The notes below the pieces were generated by a model. The model saw only the letters and a list, made by a program, of their open reading frames with translations, did not search any database and was not told where the DNA came from. From Notamacropus eugenii (Eukaryota > Chordata > Mammalia > Diprotodontia > Macropodidae), in assembly GCF_028372415.1 (NCBI RefSeq), contig NC_092872.1:259867008-259931007 (forward strand): a DNA stretch of 64,000 nt, in the 5' to 3' direction. A program made the position numbers and the translations under genes. Below are positions 23,131-36,352 of the stretch, in pieces (position 1 is the stretch's first letter; every line of letters starts with the position of its first letter).

Positions 23131-23281
23131 AATTGAGTGTGTATGTGTGTGTGTGTATTAGAGGGGGTTAGTGATTCTGTTGCCAAAAAAAGAAGAAGGA
23201 AAGCACAGCATGGATGAAGTATTTTAAAATGCACAGAGTGATCAAAAGGAAGTTCAGAGGCAGACACAATCAGGACTTCTT

Positions 23282-24139
23282 TGAACCTAACATGTTAAAT
23301 TTATTATTTGCTTTTCAAAAACTGAGCTATGTACAAGGAGTAGTAGTTTCATATACAATCCTCTCAGTTCTTCTTTGTATATAGAAAGGTTCCTATTTGC
23401 TGGGTTCTGTCAAGGTCACAGTAACAAAAAATAAAAAGGTTTCAAAATATTTATTTCTCTTAGCAAGGAGGGGACAAAATTTACTGTTGGAACCCTAGGA
23501 TCTTGGAGCAAGGGAGCAGTTCTTCATCATCCCCATGGGGAAGTTTATCATAAATTTCAAGTCATCCAAGTATTAGGCTCACATCTACAAGGAAGGAAGC
23601 TGCCTCAGGACTTGGGAACTGGCCTGGTGAGGTTACTCACTGCGATTTCTGAGGGGGCCTGTGACAAAGGGTTATATGTGGGGAATGAAACTCCCAGACA
23701 GAGCTAGAATTTGCCATTTTTTGTACGTGTGTGCCTGGAATGAGACAAAGTTCAGCTAAAGCAAGCAGCATGACACACACTCTTGAATAATCTAATTTCT
23801 TCGAGCTATATTAGCCTTAAGATCTGTTGGCTCTAATTTGTGGAAGGACTACAAAGTTTTTCAGAACCCACTACATTGGGCAAGGCCTCACTCCAGGAAC
23901 GCTCTGCTCCAGAGTATTCCACAGTGAACTAACACTGGCTACCTACCCTTATAACCCCATAGATTTCCTGTTGGGCCGTGTCAAGACTGAGACAAGTAGG
24001 CCCCTGGGCTCCCCCTATTGGCCAAAAAGAGCAGTGTGGCCCCTTTTTGTACTCAATTTAGTTCCCAAGGGAAGGAGGTTGGCAAAGGACCTAGACCACT
24101 AGATTCCAGCTGACTCTGAGCAGTTCTTCCTCTCAGTTC
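23282..24139 (-). other. HKDC1: HKDC1 3' untranslated region (predicted)
   Basis: Sequence after the stop codon is free of recognisable repeats for about 850 nt, then an old L1 remnant begins below ~23130. The likely 3' end follows the AATAAA at 23300-23305. A length near 0.85 kb is plausible for this gene. The exact end is inferred, not seen. Confidence 0.55.
23300..23305 (-). terminator. candidate poly(A) signal AATAAA of HKDC1
   Basis: On the minus strand the site reads AATAATAAATTTAAC, with a GT-rich stretch (gattgtgtctg) about 30-45 nt downstream. A second AATAAA lies upstream at 23450-23455 and could serve as an alternative. Confidence 0.45.
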
Positions 24140-24284
24140 TTAGTTGTCCTTCTTCAGATGCAGTCTCTTGGCCACAGCTGTGATCAGGGCGGCCCCCTTT
24201 CCACTCCCATCTTCAGACAGCATGAATGTCACATCGCACTGAGGGGCCAGCTCTTTGACAGTTTCCCGCAAGATCCGAGAAAAG
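24140..24284 (-). CDS. HKDC1: HKDC1 exon 18 (residues 870-917 and stop)
   Basis: The exon holds 145 coding nt. It encodes [20 protein letters not shown], then [20 protein letters not shown] and RLHLKKDN before TAA. The adenine-side motif [10 protein letters not shown] is intact. The C-terminal tail differs from the one I recall for human and is one residue shorter. Confidence 0.95.
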
Positions 24285-27200
24285 CTACAGAAAATTGCAA
24301 AGGGAGAAAGTGTAAGAGCTGGACAGAGAGGTCTTCCCTTTCTCACTCAAGGATTTGGTTTGTGAATGACCTCCGTGCCTAAGCTTACCCTTGTGGTGGG
24401 GCTCTTTGAAATGATCAGAAAGGTCCTGCTGCCCTTTCTGGTTGTGGGAGACACCAGGTAAGTATGTGGAATGAAGCCTCAGCCAGACTCACAGATTCAG
24501 TATCGAAGATCTTGAGTTAGTGCAAATGCTGTGTATGTCCCCTCACCTCTCTTAGGCTCAGTTCCGCATCTGTCCAACGGACTAATAACAACACCTGTTC
24601 CACAAGCTGTTGTTTGGACCAAATGAAAGAATGTCTTTAAAGAGCTTTGCAGACATTAAAATGCTGCATAAATGTAAGATGGTGATATAATAGTAATTAT
24701 AGGCAATTTCTAAGAATTGTCATGACTTAAAAACTCATCCCTCTTTGGCCAACCTGATGGTGAGTCTCTCTGAACTTATCTAGGCTAGCTCTGGGATAAC
24801 AGACATGCCATCTTTCACTGGGCCTATAATAAGATTCGATTTTTAATTTGGTTTAGAACTGTTATTTCAAAGATGTTGGGAATTCCCATTGTGGAACCTC
24901 CTTTCATCAATGTCAATGAGGAGCTTTGCATAACTTAGATTTAGAAAGTTGTCTGAGATGCTGAATTTGAGGGATTAGCCCATATGCTTGAGAGAGGGGA
25001 AGAAGGAATGGAATAGAGAATTTGGCCTCTCCTTAAGCTACCAGAGTTGGCTACCAACTCTACCTCAACAATTTATATAAGAAAAACAAAAATCACATCA
25101 TAGTATTTTACATTTTAAATATCTGAAACACGAAATTAGGAAATGTTAGTGGCTCTTTCTTCAATCATGTCTGATTCTCCATGATCCTAGTAGGGCAAAG
25201 ATAATGGAATGGTTTACCATTTCCTTCTCCAGCTCATTTTACAGATGAGGAAACTGAGGTAAACAGGGTTAAATTACTTATTTGACCAGGGTCACACAGC
25301 TGGTAAATGTCTGCAATCAGATTTGAACTCAGGAAAACTCATCTTCCTAACATTAGACCTAACACTCTCTCTATCCATTGCACCACCTAGCCACCCCTCC
25401 TAACTATGTCTGTCTGTGTGTATTTATTTTTGGAAATTTTAAATCATTTCCATAATTCATATTTTTAAAGATACTACACCCATTTGGTATAACTAAGGCC
25501 CAGCAGGATTGAGTAGCTTGCCAAAGATGGTAAGCATCAGATGCAAAATATGAAGCTCCTCTCAAGGTACCACGATGCTTCCCTTTGCTCCCCTCTACCA
25601 ATGCAGAATGACTGGCACTGAGGGCTGCTGAGGCTGTTCAAATTCCTCATTCTACAGCCAACCTGGGTTGTTCTGACCCTCTGAGCTTAGGTGCTTTTCA
25701 AGTCTTTAAGCACCATATATGCATGTTAGCCATTGTTACTGGCTGGGCAGGTGTTAGAACTAGAGACACATGGACCATCATTGGGCCTGTTCGCGAAGCC
25801 TTCCCAACCTGGGAGAACTTGCCCAAGCTTGCCTTCCATTGGCACAACTTTGGAGAGCCCAAGGACTCCCACATGTCACAACTGGGACGCCAAGGAGAGC
25901 AGTGCTGGGAGAAAGCTCCCTGTGCCATGGAAATGAAAATTGTTATTATCATTATTATTTGTCCTGCTTTAGAGATGAGTGATGAAGCTTGGAGTGAGAA
26001 AGCTGGTCAGTATCTTGTTCTGTATTTATTTTGAATACTCCTCTATATGGATATTTGGTCTCCTCTGACAAAGTGTAAGCTCCTTGCGGGCAGACACTTT
26101 CATATTTGTCTTTGTTGTCCTACTATGTGCCTGACACATGAGGCACTTAATAAATGACTGTTAACTGAGTGATTGGTTAATCAATAGAAGGGCCAGGATT
26201 GAATCCCCAGGTCTCCTGGCTTCCAATCCACATCTCTTCCCCTACACTGAGCAAGTCAAGAAGTCTTTATTAAGCACCTACTGTATTCCTGGCACTGTGA
26301 CTAAGCTTCTCAGGATACTCACTGAGGATGCAGTTTGTAGAGTGTTCCATCCACACCAACAGTGATTTTTAGGTGCTCAAGGTTCCGGTCTTCTCGTCTC
26401 TTCTCCACAATGGCAGCCAGACCTGCCCCACAGAGCTGGGCCGCTCGCTGAGACACAGCCCCGCATACCTCCTTCACCACAATGCTGTCTTCACAGGTGC
26501 TGTCCAGGCCCAGCTGCTGCAGGATTCTCCGAACCTGGAGGAGGGCCAGCCCATCACTAGAACACATCGCAGCCAAAGAAAAGAAAAGAATCTGATCAAA
26601 AAGGCACATGAGGGTCTAAAGTCTCCTTCTACTCGGAGTTTAAGACCTGGGAGGAGACCAAAGATTCCAACCATTGCCAGAGGAACCCACCATATCTAGG
26701 CTGCTCACTTTGTCTGTATAAGATTCCCAGGCTGTTAAGAGCTGGAAAATCTGCCACTCCAGCTTCCTTATTTTCCATGTAATATGGTAATCAGGAGACA
26801 CCAATCTGCTGACATGGGGGTACTTCCCATGGAGTTGGCCCCTTTTAGGAATACATGTGCCCTAGTCCCTTGCTAAAAGTTATACGCAACCAGGGACTCC
26901 TGGATGGTCCCTTGGTCCACATGATAGGGTGGTCTGGTTGGAGGAAAGATAATGACCCCCATTTTGGACATATTGACTTTAAAAGGTCTACTGGACATCC
27001 AATTCAAGATGTCTGAAGTCAGCAGAGAGACTGGGCAGGACAGGTACATTTGAGAGTCATCAGCATAGAGATGGCTCTTAAATCCAAGGGAGCTGACTTA
27101 GCCTAGACTTGTGTTCCAGGGTGGGGACAATGAGCCAGAGAAAAGCTTGATCTCTCTCATCTCATATCTCCAACTGAATCGTAAACTCCTCAAAGGCAGA

Positions 27201-30200
27201 GAGTGCTTCTGGACAGCACCAGAATAGCTTGTCTGTTGAATGAATAAATGAATCACATGAGACAATTACATCCAAGTTCATGAAGATAAATTTCCTGCTA
27301 TAGCTATGGGTCACCCTCTAGACTCAGCCCATTATCTGAATTAGATTTGGAGAAGAAAAAGCTGGAGAGCCCAGACTCCCTCCCTTCGGGAAATTTCTTG
27401 ACATCTTGCCTCTCACTGAAGAAAAAGACCAAGGTCTCCCATTGCATCAGAGCCATCTTTAGTTGTCCTGCTCTATGTGGAGGAGAGGGTGAATCTGGTC
27501 TCTTTGCACAACCCTCCCTCACTTGCAAGTCATGGTATCACCTTTCTGATACCATGGTCCTTTTTGAAAATGAGGGAAAACAATGACACTGCTTTCACCA
27601 ACAAACATCTGATATCAATCATCTACGCCCACTGCCATCACTGCCACATCACCCACTCACTTCTCAGCCCACTGTGGCTTGAATTTTGGCTTCCCCTGGA
27701 ATGAAACTACTATGTCAAAGGCCACCAATGACCTCTTAATTATCCGGCCAAATGGCTCTTTTGTAGTTCCCTTAACCTTTCGGTAGCTTCTAACAGTATC
27801 ACCCACTCTTCTCCTGGTTGCTCACTCCTCCTCTTGGCTTTGATGACAACACCTTTTCCTGGTCCTCCTCTTAGCCATCTGATTGCTTCTCAGTATCCTT
27901 TGCTCATCTTTTGTCTTCCTTCCATCTTCAAAGGGTATCTGGGGTCCCTCAAGGCTCTGTTCTAGGTCCTCTCCTCTTTTCTTTTTCTACCCTGCCTTTT
28001 GGTTATCTGCTCTGTTCCCATGGGTTCCACCATCCTCTCTAAGCCAATGACTCTCAAAACTTTATTTCTAGCCCTGAGTTCCAGGTCAACATCTCCAAGT
28101 GCTGGGAATGGCCTCTTGGGTGTCCTAAGGGCTTATAAGACTCAACTCCCTTCTGCCCCCAAACCTACCACTTCCTCCCAACATTTCTATCTCTGTGGAG
28201 GGCACCACCATTCTTGTGGCCATTGAGGTTCAGAATATTAGAGTCCTACTTAATTCCTCCTTCTCTCTTGCCCCTTAAAGCTAAGTACTGTCCATTCTAC
28301 TTTGGCAACATTACTCATTGATCCTATTCTCTCCACTCACACCACCATGACTCTTCTTCAGATCCTCATCTTAAAAGTTCTCATTGGTCTCACCATCTCC
28401 AGTCTCTCCCTTTTCCAATTCATCTACCAAAGGATTTTTCCTAAGGCACACTTCTGACTGTGCCATCTTCCCGCTCATATACCTTCCTTATTGGCTCCCT
28501 ATTACCAATGAAATAAAACATCAACTCTTCAGAAAGGCATTGTAAGTCTTCTATAACTGGGCTCCAACCTAGCCTCTCAGGTATTTTACATCCTTCTTCA
28601 CACCCACTAGCTAGACAACTGATTGTCTCTTTAGCTTCAAATGCCGTCTCCCTTCCCCACACAATGCTTCTCGCATGCCCAGAAGGTACTTCCTACCAAA
28701 CTGCCCATACTCTTTGATCCATCAATTCTACTATTAGGCATACATTCCTAAAAAAAAATATAACAGTCCAATATGTACCAAAATGGTCTTAAGATTTTCT
28801 TTGAGTGCAAAGCACTAGAAGCAGTTGGGGGTGTGGCTGAAAAAATCATAGTAGACAAATGTAATGGAATATTGTTATGCAAAAAGTCATGATGTATATG
28901 AGGAATTCAGAGAAATGGGAAAATTTGTATAAACTGATGGAAAGTGAAACAAGAAGAACCAAGAGAACAATTTATACTTTGACTACTACAAGGTAAATTT
29001 GAAGATCAATAGAAGCAAGTTGAACTCTGGGTAAAAGGGGAAAAAAAAATAGCGAAGGGCCTGGATAAGAGATAATGAAACATATCGTCCCCTTGAGAGC
29101 AGAGAAAGGTGAAACAACCTGGATAGAATAATTATATAAGCTGCCAGACCTTATTTCTGCATTGTGAGTTTTTGCTTACTTGCTTTTCTTTGTCATAAGA
29201 AAGGGTTCAATCTGCTGAATGGGGATGGAAAATGACAATGATATAAAAATAAAAGACATGAATAAAAATAAGATATGTACGTATTTTAAACATTATTTTA
29301 ATATAATTTTATAGATTCAATATGTTGTGGTAATATATAATTATGTAATAATTATATACTATATTTATACATTTATATAAATACAAACATTTGTGTTTAT
29401 AATGTATTTATATATAAATCCATCTTATTTTAAGACTCATGGATTAGTTCAAATGTCAACTCCTTTATGGAATCTTTCCTGATATCTCAGCTGAAAGGGT
29501 TCTCTCTTTCCTCAAATTTACTAAGGGTATCTGGTCTAGACCCTCCTTTGAGGTAGCTAGGTGGTACCACAGCGCACAGAGTGTCAGACACTTAAGTCCC
29601 TTAACCTCTGTCTGCCTCAGTTTCTTCATCTGTAAAATGGAGATAATAACCCCTACCTCCCAGGGTTGTTGTGAGGACCCAGTGAGATGCTATTTGTAAA
29701 GTGTTTTGCCAACCTTAAAGCACAATATAAATCTAACCGTTATTTTTATTATTTCCCTTGCATTATATTTGTGTGTCATGTCCCTCCTGGGAGTCCTATA
29801 TGTAATGTATGTAATGAAGAGCTGGCTTTTCTATGGCACTATACATCATTGATCACCTCATTTCGTGCTCACAGTAACCCTGAAAGGTGGACAATCCCAA
29901 GTGTATCTTCCATTTTTTCCAATGAGGAAACTGAAGTTCAGAGAGAAAAGACTGTAGAAGGCTGCCCAGGGCTCGTCACAAGCAGGATTGGAGCCCAGCT
30001 CTCCTGTAATCTCAAGCCTATCTCTTGCCACTAGGCTATCTCCATAAGGAAAAGAACTGGGTCATTCTTTTCATCTTTGAATCAGCACCTATGACAGCAC
30101 CTACAGAGTAGATGAGTAATAAGTATTTATCGAATTTTAATTGTATCACCAGACTCTGAGCAAGGTGATGTTTAGAGAACACGGAGGATTGGACAGTATC

Positions 30201-33200
30201 TTCTGAAATTTAGGGAGATTGACTGAGGACTCATAATAATAATAGCACTTATATGGTGTTTTAAGATTTGCAAAATCTTAAAGAATACTCTAACTCATTT
30301 GATCCTCAACAACCCTGGAAGCAGGTGCTATTATTATTCTCCTCTTACAGATAAGGAAACTGAGGCACAGGTTAAGTGACTTGTCCAGGGTCACACACCT
30401 AGTGAGTGTCTGAGGTTGGATCTGAACTTAGGTCTTCCTGATTCTAAGTCTAGTGTTCTTGTTACCAGACTGAAGGCCCCTTAGAGAAGTTCTAGTTGAA
30501 CCTCTTTATTTTATATACGAGCTAACTAAGCCCCTGAGAAAAGACAACATCCAAAAGCAATGAGATGCAGAACCAAGGTTTCCACCCCAGCTCTCTTGAT
30601 TGGACATTAGTGCTCGCTGGGCAGACTTATCGCCTCCAGTCTCTTCAGCAGAACTGGGAGGGAAGTACCTTCCTTCCTTTTATCTTCTACACAGTAGGGC
30701 TCTTGAAATCAAACACAGAGGAAAGCAGCCTCCCTTCCCATTAAACATGCCTCCCACACAGGAGTAGCCAAGCTCTCTGAAAACAGATGTGTCGCCTTCA
30801 GCAATGGCCTGAAAAGACTTTTGGTGGTGTTGGTGCTGCATTTGGGCAGATGATTAAAGAAACCCCCTGGCACATAAGGAGGATCCCTTGTGTTGAACTT
30901 AGAGGATGCCATGGACAAGAGCTGCCCATGATGGGCAAGGGACCCATGGATTGTGAGCTCTGTTAAGGAGAATGGAATATGTGCCTGACTGAGATCCCAG
31001 GTCTCAGAGTATGTGATTAGTAGAAGACCATTCTAGCAGCACCAGAGGGACATGGTGGCTTCCTCGTCCCCAGAAGAAGCCTGCATGGATCACAGAGTAT
31101 CCAGGTGGAGTCAGAGTTGTTCACTGGACATGTTATGTCACACTACTCTAAAGACTCAGTTTCCCATTCTGTAAAACAAAGGGATTAAAGGAGATGATCT
31201 CTCAGGTCATTTCCTGCTCGAAGTCCTGAAGTCTTAGAAAGAAACGATCTAGTCTGACTCCTTTGATTGACAGATGAAGAAACAAAGACTCAGAGAAGGC
31301 TTGCCGTCCCTGGGAATTCCCTATACCTATTAAATCACAAGCCCAGTTCCCATCCTTATCCTTTATAGATGTCTTGGGTGGACCTAACCAAGCACAACCA
31401 GAATTGGAACCCAGATTTTCAGATATCAAATCCAAGGCTCTTTCCAAAACACTACCCTTTGAATAAGGTCACCATTTCCAGTCTGTACCTCAGGACTGAA
31501 TGACAGAATGTACACACAGCCGTCTGTAGATTGTCAGGCACACCACAGATGTCAGGTCCTACAGATATTCTTCTCTTCCACAGCCTAACCCTCCCCAATC
31601 CCCAAGTGTCCAAGATCCTCATGCTGCTCAAGGGTGATTTTCTGGGGCCGTAGCCAGGTCTTGCCTACCCCCTAACCCCCAAATTTCTTCTTCTTGTTTC
31701 CAACCCATCATCCAGGGCAACTGACCCAAGTTAGTATTTGGAGAACAATTTGATTAAACCATTCACATTAAAAAGTAATCTCTTGTGGTTATTGTGAGAC
31801 TGCATGACACAGTGGATAAAGTGCTGGATTTGGAGTCAGGAATACCTGGCTTAAAACCCTGCCTCAAACACTGAGGTACTAGCTGTGTGACCCTGGGTAA
31901 GTCACTGAACCTCTCTGTGCCTCATTTTCCCCATCTGTAAAAGCAGAGGTTAGACTCTGTGACCTCTAAGTTTCCTGTTAGCCCTGGATCTCTGATCCTG
32001 CAATCAATGAGTTTACAAAGAACATAAGCTATTTTTGTTATCACTGTTATGCATTTTTTTTTTAAATCCATCAGAGGCACCTAGAAGAGAGGTAACTTTT
32101 AAAGAACGCTGTGCTGACTCTTTCAATCATACACCCAGGGGCACAATTCCCCGCTCTCTCACCACCCTTGATCACAGACCCGCTCTAGGACTCAGAAAGA
32201 CTGGCATTTACATAAGCCTGAGAGAGCGACACACAAGCAGAGTCATTACCTTTCGATCTGAGACAAGAACTTGGTTTCAAATATGCCCCTGGTCCTGAGC
32301 CGTTCTGAAATCTGCCCTCGAAACAAGAGTCCATGCTTGGTTAGGTCAATCAAAATCTGCCTCACGATTTCCCCGAGGTACATGCCACTGGTCATCTTTT
32401 CATACCTTTGTCATGGAAGAATAAATGGGGACAATAACCAAGTCATGATGAAAAGCGATGTGACTTTGAGTGAGTCATTAGGCTGCTTCAGTTTCTTGTG
32501 CCTCAGTTTCTTCATCTGTAACATGGGAGTAGTCATTATTGCCTTGTCTCGCTTGGTTCTGGGTCTCCACAACCTTTCCTGGACAACTTCTGTCATGTTG
32601 TCTCCACTCCACTCCACCCCACCCTGGCCATTCATCTCCCTAGTCATGGCACCTCTCCTATTTGCAGTTCCTCTTTACATGTTATCTACCCCTATTGGAA
32701 TATAATCTTACTGAGACAGGGAATGTCTTCTTTGCATGTACTTGTATTCCCAGGGCCTAACATATACTGAGTGTCTAATCAATGCTCTATCTATCTCACA
32801 GTATTGTTACAAGGAAACAGTGAACTCCAACGCAGTAAAAAAAAAAAAAGTTACTGATATAAGAATAATTGCACTTAATTATAGATGTGTAAATAGTGTT
32901 TATATAAATGCATCCCCTCTAGAGTCAATTTTGAGTGGTTGAGAAAAAAATCCTCCTCTGTTGGCTAACCTAGTAATTTAGACCTGTCTGAATTGAGCTA
33001 TGCCGATGACGTATGGTCTATCACCAGCCCATACTCAGAGCTCTTCCACCTTGGTAGGACTCTCTTCCTCCCAACTCACAATCTATTGCATGGTCCTTAA
33101 AAACCCTGAGATAAGGCATCTTATCATCATCATCTCAAATGTTTTTATTATGTCTCTTGACTTCTCTGAGTATACAAAAATTTATCAAAAAGAGGTTTGT

Positions 33201-34835
33201 AAATTCCTTATTTACTAGCACTTAATCCTTTCATCTCCTGTTCTTTCTTTATTGTTATTATTAGAATTTTAAAAATTATTCTGAATGGGAGTGGCAAGAG
33301 TAGACAAACCTGCCTTTCCCCTGCTTTTAGTGGCAGTCTCTAATGTTTATCCATTACATATAACATCAACTCTTATAAATAAATATTATCACAATGAAGA
33401 AAAATCTTTTGACTCCTATGCTTATTTTTTTAAAAATATAAATAGAAGGGCAACTGCCTTTTAAAAGACTATTGTCCAAGACATTAGGGTTTGCTTCAAA
33501 TTCACCTTGTTGGGGGAGAGATCAAGTCAGTGAGCTTTTGAAATAAGCCCCAGCATAACCCTGCCAGGCCCTAAGCTCATAGATTGAGGGCTGGAAAGGA
33601 CTTTAAAAGTCACCTAGTCCAACCCCCTCTTTTTACAGATGAGGAAACTAAGGCTCAAGTAAACTAAATGAGTTGCTGAAGGTTATACAGGAATAAATAA
33701 GTAGCAGAACCAAGATCTAAACCCAGGCCCAATGTTCTCTCCCTGCCTCAGGCAGCCCTCACATGAAGCTTGCCTCAGAACTCCCTCTACTTTACCTCTG
33801 TTTGCCAGGATTTAGGGAGCCTTCATCCACTTCAGTGTCATACTGGGTCCTGATCTCATCCAGGCAGCCGTTATCCCCAAATCCACCCCACTCGGTATTA
33901 ATACACATCTTGCCCTCACTGCCTTCTACCAGCTCGATGTTCCGCATCTCCTCCATGTAGCACACATTGCTGCCTGTTCCTGAAAGAAAGTCCAATGGCC
34001 ATCAACCTCAATGATATTTTGAGGAGCTGCGATGTCGACAGCTTAGACAAACCTGCCTCAGACTCACATGGCAAACACTCTGCCCTACAGTGGAGTTTCA
34101 TGAACTGCTGTAGCCAAAAAAAATCTATGCCCAGTGTTTGCTCATGTGATGAGCTCAGTTGCATTGAGTTAGGCCGGTCCTAGAATAATCCATTGGTTGG
34201 CATGGACTCTACACCTGCTCTGTGTGACAGGGCCAGCTGGAGTGTATCCTACTGTCCAGAGACACTCACCTCCTTGGCACAGAACCAGATGTCTCAGGTG
34301 TCCCACATGGTGCTTCCCCAGAGCCACATTAAAGCATCAGACTTGTGCTTTAGAAGAATTACTTTGGCATCTGAGTCGAGGATGGGCTGAAGAGAAGAGA
34401 CTGGAAGCTGGTAGTTCAATTAAAGGGGTGTTGTAGAAAATACAAGTGATAAAGGAATTTGGGTAACTCAGAGTAAAGAGAACAGGGATCTGGTTTTGTC
34501 CTGTTGCTAAACTGGAGGTCTTGGTCATTTAGCAGTCTAATTTTTAAATTATTAATGAATACATAGGGTTATTAATATGGCAGAGGAAAGAATCCTCTGT
34601 GTGGAGTCCTGTGTGACCTCAGCCCCCTCATTTAACTTCCTTCATCTATAAAAGGAGGGGATTGGGTGTGTGTCCCAGGGTAGCTCTTCATCTGTGATCC
34701 TTTCAAGGATACATCGTTATGAGGTCAGACACAGATTAGACCAGGGGATCTCTTGGGTTCCTTTCAACTCTAGGATTCCAAGATTCTAGGATCTGCAAAC
34801 TCCCTGCTCGTATGAGTGTACAAGTGCATGTGCAT

Positions 34836-34880
<45 letters not shown>

Positions 34881-36309
34881 CGTATGCATGCTTGGTTTTG
34901 TCATATCCTCAGGGACCAGCACAGGGCCTTGCACAGGAAAGCCACTTATTACACATCCAGTGAATTGATTTGTTTTTCTCCTCCCTCAAGGGCAAGGAAG
35001 GATAAAAGGATAATAGATGGAGGTCTGGGAGGAGCCTCAGAAAACATCCAGACCCAGCCTTCATTTTACAGAGGACAACAGAGGCAGGCTTAGAGCCCAG
35101 CTCCTCCAACCCCACAACCAACATTTCCCCCATTGCAGCAGGCTACCACAAGGGCCACCTTATCACCTATTTCAGGGGTCTTAACCTTTTGTGTGTCCTG
35201 GGCCACTTTGGCAGGCTAGTGAAACCTATGGATGCCTTCTCCAAGTCACGTTTTTAAATGCGTGAAATAAAATACATAGGATTACAAAGGAAACCAGTTC
35301 TATTGAAATAGTTATATATCTATTTATCCATCTGTCTCTCAAGCAATCTATCCATTCATCTATGTATATATCCATCCATCCATCCATCTATCTCTTCTAT
35401 CTCTCTATATCTATCTGTCTATATGTCTATCTAAACAAGTCCTCAGGTGAGGAAACTTTTGTCTAAAGGTCCCTAGCAAGAGACAGACTCTGCTCAGATT
35501 AAGAATTAGATCTGAGACCCTGGTCCTAGCTATCTTATTTCTTGGCAATATAACTTTGGGTAAATTATCTTCTGTGCCTCAGTTTCCCCACCTATATAAT
35601 AAAACAACTCACATGTCTATAAAGCTCTAACAGTTTACAAACCACCTTCTTCACAGCAGCTTTGGGGGTAGGTAGCCCAGGTATTATTTACCCCATTTTA
35701 CAGATGAGGAAGTCAAGGCTCAGACAGATTAAATGAATTACTCAGAATCAAATAGCTTGGCGTGAGAGCTGAGATGCAGCCCAGAGACAGTAACAAATCC
35801 CTAACCTTCTGGTCCTGTGGCAAGAACCACTGAACCAAACAATCAGGCTCCAGGGAGCAGGAGATATTGTAACAGATGAAATCAGACTTACCTGCAATGA
35901 GGCCAATCTCACAGTCAGGGTCTTCATAGCCACAGGTCATCATGGTGCCCACGGTGTCATTGACAACCGCAACAATATCCAGTTCAAATTCCTACAACAT
36001 GAGGGAGTTCTATGATAAGCATTGGGAGCCCACCACAGCAGACCCAGGGTTTCCTCCTATCTCATCACCCCTGTGCTCCTAGGCTGGAGGCACTCAGGGG
36101 AAGCAGGACTTGGAGAGTTGGGGAATATAAGGGCAAGGGAAGCAAGTCGTGTAAGGATCCACAGCACCTACATTTCTTCTCTTAATGGCTTCCCTGAGCA
36201 TGTCCACGACATCCTCCCCTTCACAGTCTGTGGCTTTGAATCCTTTGGTCCATTCCACCAGTATCCCCTGGAAGAGAAGGCAGAAAGTCAAACAGAAGAA
36301 TCAATCAAC

Positions 36310-36352
<43 letters not shown>

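Larger units (their letters stand above)
26557..32249 (-). other. HKDC1 intron 16 and its repeats
   Basis: The intron is 5.7 kb. It holds an L2 interrupted by an L1 (27560-29520), MIR/SINE copies at about 29560-29740 (+), 29840-30030 (-), 30230-30470 (-), 31130-31290 (mixed) and 31800-32000 (+), and an AT-rich patch (29280-29420). About 30640-31120 and 31480-31760 are not recognised. Confidence 0.6.
33980..35891 (-). other. HKDC1 intron 14 and its repeats
   Basis: The intron is 1.9 kb. It holds a GT microsatellite (34840-34877), a hAT-like repeat in minus sense (35165-35330), a TATC/CATC simple repeat (35325-35440) and MIR copies (35490-35600 +, 35600-35780 -). About 34000-34560 is unassigned. 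Confidence 0.55.
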
